In this document: one piece after another, positions 7,299 through 9,591 of the stretch
Layout of the letters: each line of letters begins with the position of its first letter
How positions within the stretch are numbered: the first letter of the stretch is position 1
Source of the DNA: Eubacterium sp.
GTDB lineage: Bacteria > Bacillota_A > Clostridia > Lachnospirales > Lachnospiraceae
Length of the DNA: 9,591 nt
Assembly (NCBI GenBank): GCA_024687845.1
Contig: JAILEL010000286.1
Location: 1-9,591, forward strand
Reading direction: 5' to 3'
The notes under the pieces: model-generated
Database searches by the model: none
Seen by the model: the letters and a program-made list of their open reading frames with translations, nothing else
What the model was told of the DNA's origin: nothing
Position numbers and translations under genes: made by a program

Positions 7299-7339
7299 AT
7301 TTCATTATGTACTGATTTTAACATAATCCTTAATGAAAT
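7299..7339 (-). promoter_or_regulatory. Candidate operator: nested inverted repeats over the adhE promoter
   Basis: Two dyads overlap the adhE -10 box. The outer one pairs 7299-7307 (ATTTCATTA) with 7331-7339 over a 23-base spacer. The inner one pairs 7304-7310 (ATTATGT) with 7321-7327 over ten bases. In minus-strand sense the inner dyad reads TATGTTAAAATCAGTACATA; its left half resembles a Rex half-site (TTGTTAA) but its right half fits poorly. Rex is the usual NADH-sensing repressor of adhE in Firmicutes. The symmetry is seen; the identity of the binding protein is inferred. Confidence 0.45.
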
Positions 7340-7342
7340 CAA
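7315..7342 (-). promoter_or_regulatory. Likely promoter of adhE
   Basis: In minus-strand sense there is a -35 box TTGATT (7337-7342), a 16-base spacer and a -10 box TAAAAT (7315-7320). The -10 box has an extended-type TGT in front. It ends about 52 bases before the adhE start and lies right after the stop of the preceding small gene, so adhE probably has its own transcript. Confidence 0.6.
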
Positions 7343-7347
7343 TGGAA

Positions 7348-7521
7348 TTAAATAGCACTATACTGAAACATTTCATAAGCCAGTCTTGTTCCTTCATTAA
7401 CCTCAGCCGGTAGCAAAGCTCTGGCAACACATTTCAGTTCTTCTTCCGGAGCCGAATCATTCTTTAAGTATGCATAATCTCCATCTATTCTTTCTACGAT
7501 ATATTCTATTCTTTCAAACAT
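7348..7521 (-). CDS. DUF3006-like small protein
   Basis: A 57-codon frame runs from ATG at 7519-7521 to TAA at 7348-7350. The start, MFERIEYIVERIDGDYAYLK, fits the short DUF3006 family: a strand, then ER-[IF]-[DE]-G-[DE]-YA, then an acidic turn and a second half containing LPAEVNEGTRL. The role of that family is not known; the proteins are small, soluble and probably rich in beta strands. The stop codon of the KptA gene is only three bases upstream. The GCGAGG that serves as ribosome binding site is inside the last KptA codons, so translation of the two is probably coupled. The adhE promoter begins just beyond its stop. Confidence 0.75.
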   Translation of the reverse strand: MFERIEYIVERIDGDYAYLKNDSAPEEELKCVARALLPAEVNEGTRLAYEMFQYSAI

Positions 7522-7524
7522 TAC

Positions 7525-8073
7525 TTAGTCCTCGCCTTCATCAGTCTTCTTTAAATACTTTACCGGAACTTTCTTAGTTAACCAGACACCATTCTTCGAA
7601 AGATAAAACTTGAATCCATCTCTATGCATCTGGCCTGAACTTACGATGTACAGGACCGGCCTACCATGTCTCGATCCAACCTTCTTAGCCGTTTCTGCAT
7701 CCTTTGACAAATGTACATACAGCCTGGACTTAGGAATAAGTCCCAGTTCATCTATAGCTGCTACAAACTTTTCTCCAGTACCATGCCACAACTCTTCAGG
7801 CGGCTCTGCCTCCTCTAGTTCTACATCTACCTGAACTGAATGTCCCTGATTAGCTCTTATCTTTGTTTTATCTTCATTAAACGAATATCTCTGTTTCTCA
7901 TCAGTTCTTACTATTTCTTCAAGCATATCCATATCAAACTGATGAGTCTTAGCAATACCCTCTATAAGTTCATCGACATTGGCCCAACCATGTTCATCAA
8001 GCGAAATGCCAATGGTCTCAGGCTTATGTCTGAGGATTAGACTCATATATTTACTTATATTTTTTAAACTCAT
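7525..8073 (-). CDS. kptA: RNA 2'-phosphotransferase, Tpt1/KptA family
   Basis: KptA transfers an internal 2'-phosphate from RNA to NAD+, giving ADP-ribose 1''-2'' cyclic phosphate and nicotinamide. In fungi this finishes tRNA splicing; its natural substrate in bacteria is not settled. The protein has 182 residues, the normal size. The RNA-binding lobe (about 1-80) has the signature LILRHKPE (R15, H16) and DEKQRYSF, with KIRANQGHS (R73). The NAD-binding lobe has LWHGT (H97), [18 protein letters not shown] and [10 protein letters not shown]. All motifs expected for activity are present. ATG at 8071-8073 follows AGGAG. It starts 21 bases after the C_GCAxxG gene and is coupled to the DUF3006-like gene, which places it in one operon with proteins of no evident RNA role. 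Confidence 0.95.
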   Translation of the reverse strand: MSLKNISKYMSLILRHKPETIGISLDEHGWANVDELIEGIAKTHQFDMDMLEEIVRTDEKQRYSFNEDKTKIRANQGHSVQVDVELEEAEPPEELWHGTGEKFVAAIDELGLIPKSRLYVHLSKDAETAKKVGSRHGRPVLYIVSSGQMHRDGFKFYLSKNGVWLTKKVPVKYLKKTDEGED

Positions 8074-8094
8074 ATCAATCTCCTAACAAATTTA

Positions 8095-8457
8095 CTATGA
8101 CTCATTTACCATTTCCTCAAGTATCCTCGCAGCATCAGTAACACAAGCCCTGCAAGAACCCGGTACTTTACCTCTTAAGTCTGAACACATCACTGATCCC
8201 TTATCGGCAGCCTTGAACTTTTCTTCAAACTCTTCTATCTTCTTCGTTGCTTCAGCTCCATACTTCTGTTCTAAAACATATTCAGCTGAAAGTACAGCAC
8301 CACACTTCCCCATTCTGCCACCGGCAAAAGGTATAGATATGGACTTAGCTTCCGCCTCACTTATTCCTATTACATCTGCAAATGCCTCCAGGACAGAACC
8401 GGAACATGTATGAAAACTCTTATGATTATTTACTGCTTTATCTGCTTTTATACCCAT
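8095..8457 (-). CDS. C_GCAxxG_C_C family putative redox protein
   Basis: With this start the protein has 120 residues. It matches the C_GCAxxG_C_C family in layout: an early cysteine after a helix (HTCSGSV, C18), a glycine-rich segment leading to the second cysteine (FAGGRMGKCGAVLSA, C52), and later cysteines C91, C102 and C105 (MCSDLR, SCRACV). The family is thought to be redox-active or metal-binding, but no reaction is established. The central motif differs slightly from the canonical form, and the C-terminal CXXC adds a cysteine. The frame is open to a GTG at 8470-8472, five codons upstream. I prefer ATG at 8455-8457 because relatives begin near it; neither has a strong ribosome binding site. 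KptA follows after 21 bases. Confidence 0.8.
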   Translation of the reverse strand: MGIKADKAVNNHKSFHTCSGSVLEAFADVIGISEAEAKSISIPFAGGRMGKCGAVLSAEYVLEQKYGAEATKKIEEFEEKFKAADKGSVMCSDLRGKVPGSCRACVTDAARILEEMVNES

Positions 8458-8490
8458 TTCAAAACATCTCACTTTCTAATTTCCATTTTA

Positions 8491-8565
8491 CTAATCTTCT
8501 TCTGTTACACCCCAGATTGAGTCATTCTTATGCTCTTCCACATACATTTCTGGAGATATCATCAT
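8491..8565 (-). CDS. Very small ORF (24 aa) with a strong ribosome binding site
   Basis: ATG at 8563-8565 follows a near-perfect AGGAGGTGA and opens 24 codons, beginning MMISPEMYVEEHKNDS and ending GVTEED before TAG at 8491-8493. The start (MMISPExY) is like the N-terminus of longer Lachnospiraceae hypothetical proteins that I recall, so this may be a shortened relative. An in-frame ATG at 8587-8589 would add eight residues but lacks good spacing. It ends 33 bases before the C_GCAxxG start and could act as a leader ORF for it. No function can be assigned. Confidence 0.4.
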   Translation of the reverse strand: MMISPEMYVEEHKNDSIWGVTEED

Positions 8566-8716
8566 AAAAATCACCTCCTGATTCGACATTTTATATTTAT
8601 ATTCTCCATACAATTAGTTTAATGCGAGGTTACTATTTCTTTTCCCATAACAACCTCCGTTAAATAAATATTTTCATATATCAGAGTCTACCACATTAGG
8701 ATAAACAATAAAATAA
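8566..8716 (-). other. Leader region with RBS-sequestering hairpin and 9-residue mini-ORF
   Basis: This stretch between the aldo/keto reductase terminator and the 24-residue ORF holds no ordinary gene. In minus-strand sense it contains GGAGG followed by ATG at 8646-8648 and nine codons (MGKEIVTSH, stop at 8619-8621). The segments 8647-8657 and 8626-8636 pair over 11 bases in minus-strand RNA (two G-U pairs) around a ten-base loop, covering both the GGAGG and most of the start codon. A promoter must lie upstream, around 8660-8710, but the boxes (TTGTTT, then TCTGAT or TATATG) are weak. Confidence 0.45.
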
Positions 8717-8758
8717 AAACGCTACAAGTAAAATAATTTCTTTGTACTTATAGCGTTT
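8717..8758 (-). terminator. Intrinsic terminator of the aldo/keto reductase gene
   Basis: The arms 8717-8730 and 8745-8758 (AAACGCTA-AAGTA type) form a 14-pair stem with a 14-base loop. One position is a G-U pair in minus-strand RNA but a C-A mismatch in plus-strand RNA. The minus-strand transcript continues into a U-rich tail (TTTTTATTTTATT). Both facts point to termination of the gene that ends at 8872. Confidence 0.8.
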
Positions 8759-8768
8759 GGATACTTAT

Positions 8769-8885
8769 TTAATTACTTTGCACTTCATCAACCGGAATCA
8801 TCATCACATCTTTACCAAACTGATCCACTATGACATTGGCCATATCATTTCGGCACTTAAGTGTTATGGTCTCAACCCTTTTCAA
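8769..8885 (-). pseudogene. Remnant of a WYL-domain transcription regulator
   Basis: After the aldo/keto reductase stop, a different frame reads VETITLKCRNDMANVIVDQF followed by GKDVMMIPVDE and a stop at 8769-8771. The pattern T-L-x-C-x-x-x-[LM]-x-N-V-[IV]-[IV]-D-x-F-G-x-D-V is what I know from the C-terminal part of WYL-domain regulators (YafY type). Only about 35 residues are left: the helix-turn-helix, the WYL core and the usual C-terminal strand are missing, and there is no start codon of its own. The similarity begins within the last codons of the reductase gene, which suggests a deletion or recombination joined the two. It could be a chance resemblance, but the match is long and has no gaps. 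Confidence 0.6.
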
Positions 8886-9591
8886 AATCAGGTTTCCAGC
8901 CTGCAAACTGGACAAGCTGTTCATCTGTCCTATGATAATATCTCTCATTTTTATCGAGCTCCGAAATCTTAGCCATCTCTTCGTCCGTAAGCTTAAAATC
9001 AAGAATATTGAGATTATCTTTGATATGATCTTTCGTTTTACTGCCAGGGATCACCACAAATCCCATCTGTGTATGCCAGCGGAGGATGATCTGTGCTGAA
9101 GACTTTCCGTACTTCTTTCCAAGTTCGGCAAATATCGGCTCGTTAATAAGGCTCTTGTCCCCGTGACCCAAGGGATACCAGCTCATAAGCTTTATGTCAT
9201 ACTTATCGAGAGTTTTTCTCAGTTCCTTCTGGGTAAAATATGGATGCGCCTCTACCTGGATAAACTGGGGTGCGATCTCCCACTTCGTTTCAAGCTCCTC
9301 GATATACTTTCCTTCAAAATTTGAGATACCGATGCTCTTTGCTTTGCCTTCCTTATAAGCCTTCTCAAGCTGTCTGTATCCTTCAAGCCAGTTGCCTGCA
9401 GGCTGATGGATATACAGAAGGTCTATGTAGTCAACCCCAAGGCGCTCCAAAGTTTCATCCACAGCATTCGGATTCTCATATTCACTGGGCCAGAGCTTTG
9501 TGGAGAGAAAGATTTCTTCCCTCTTTACTCCGCTGTCCTTCATACCTCTTCCTACTGCCCGCTCATTTACATATGCATTGGCAGTATCAAT
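8872..9591 (-). CDS. Aldo/keto reductase, C-terminal 239 residues (cut by window edge)
   Basis: The frame is open from the right edge to TGA at 8872-8874, so the first 40 or so residues are missing. Aldo/keto reductases use NADPH to reduce aldehydes and ketones in the cytoplasm. The visible part begins IDTANAYVNE, which holds the catalytic tyrosine and the preceding aspartate. It continues with the catalytic lysine in FLSTKLW and histidine in LLYIHQP. Later come SIGISNFEGKYIEEL, QVEAHPYFTQKEL, SWYPLGHG and VVIPGSKTKDHIKDNL, all typical strand and coenzyme-binding segments of the AKR5-like 2,5-diketogluconate/glyoxal reductase group. The protein appears intact at its C-terminus (AGWKPDFEKG). 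Methionine at 9541-9543 is internal, not the start. The real substrate is unknown. The gene ends before a WYL remnant and a terminator. Confidence 0.92.
   Translation of the reverse strand: MDTANAYVNERAVGRGMKDSGVKREEIFLSTKLWPSEYENPNAVDETLERLGVDYIDLLYIHQPAGNWLEGYRQLEKAYKEGKAKSIGISNFEGKYIEELETKWEIAPQFIQVEAHPYFTQKELRKTLDKYDIKLMSWYPLGHGDKSLINEPIFAELGKKYGKSSAQIILRWHTQMGFVVIPGSKTKDHIKDNLNILDFKLTDEEMAKISELDKNERYYHRTDEQLVQFAGWKPDFEKG

Noticed and set aside
8886..9002. Upstream part of the frame that holds the WYL remnant
   Set aside because: This part lies fully inside the intact aldo/keto reductase gene and shows no similarity to WYL regulators, so it is a frame shadow.

Overview
The window looks like a stretch of chromosome from a low-GC, strictly fermentative Firmicute, most likely a member of the Lachnospiraceae (Butyrivibrio/Roseburia-like). 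This rests on the AT-rich base composition, strong AGGAGG-type ribosome binding sites, a fused AdhE, a short peptide deformylase-like protein of about 136 residues, and C_GCAxxG-type and DUF3006-type small proteins. The genus is an inference. Every convincing gene is on the minus strand, so the window is described here from its right end to its left, in the direction of transcription.

Right end (9591-8717): the last 239 codons of an aldo/keto reductase, then a short out-of-frame remnant of a WYL-domain transcription regulator, then an intrinsic terminator whose G-U pair and U-rich tail point to minus-strand transcription. Next (8716-7348): an untranslated leader with a hairpin that hides a Shine-Dalgarno sequence, two very small ORFs, a cysteine-rich C_GCAxxG_C_C family protein, a KptA/Tpt1 RNA 2'-phosphotransferase and a 57-residue DUF3006-like protein. 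The spacing of the last three suggests one transcription unit.

Middle (7347-3655): adhE has its own likely promoter, with a dyad over the -10 box that could be a redox-responsive operator. It is followed 15 bases later by an APH-fold small-molecule kinase, and the unit ends at a 13-bp hairpin with a U-run. Left (3642-1): a 42-residue membrane peptide, possibly the broken start of a longer gene. Then comes a close-packed series: YbaK-type editing deacylase, peptide deformylase-like protein, an unrecognised three-helix membrane protein, an ArsC/Spx-like protein without the usual cysteine, an OmpR-type response regulator, and the N-terminal 200 residues of its sensor histidine kinase (cut by the window edge).

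The overall theme is housekeeping plus fermentation and redox: ethanol production, tRNA/protein quality control (YbaK, deformylase, KptA), thiol proteins, and a two-component system. I see no mobile element, CRISPR array, rRNA or tRNA, and no clear evidence of a wholly new multi-gene system. The points most worth checking are the WYL remnant, the adhE operator, the hairpin and mini-ORF leader, and two enzyme families with altered signature residues.
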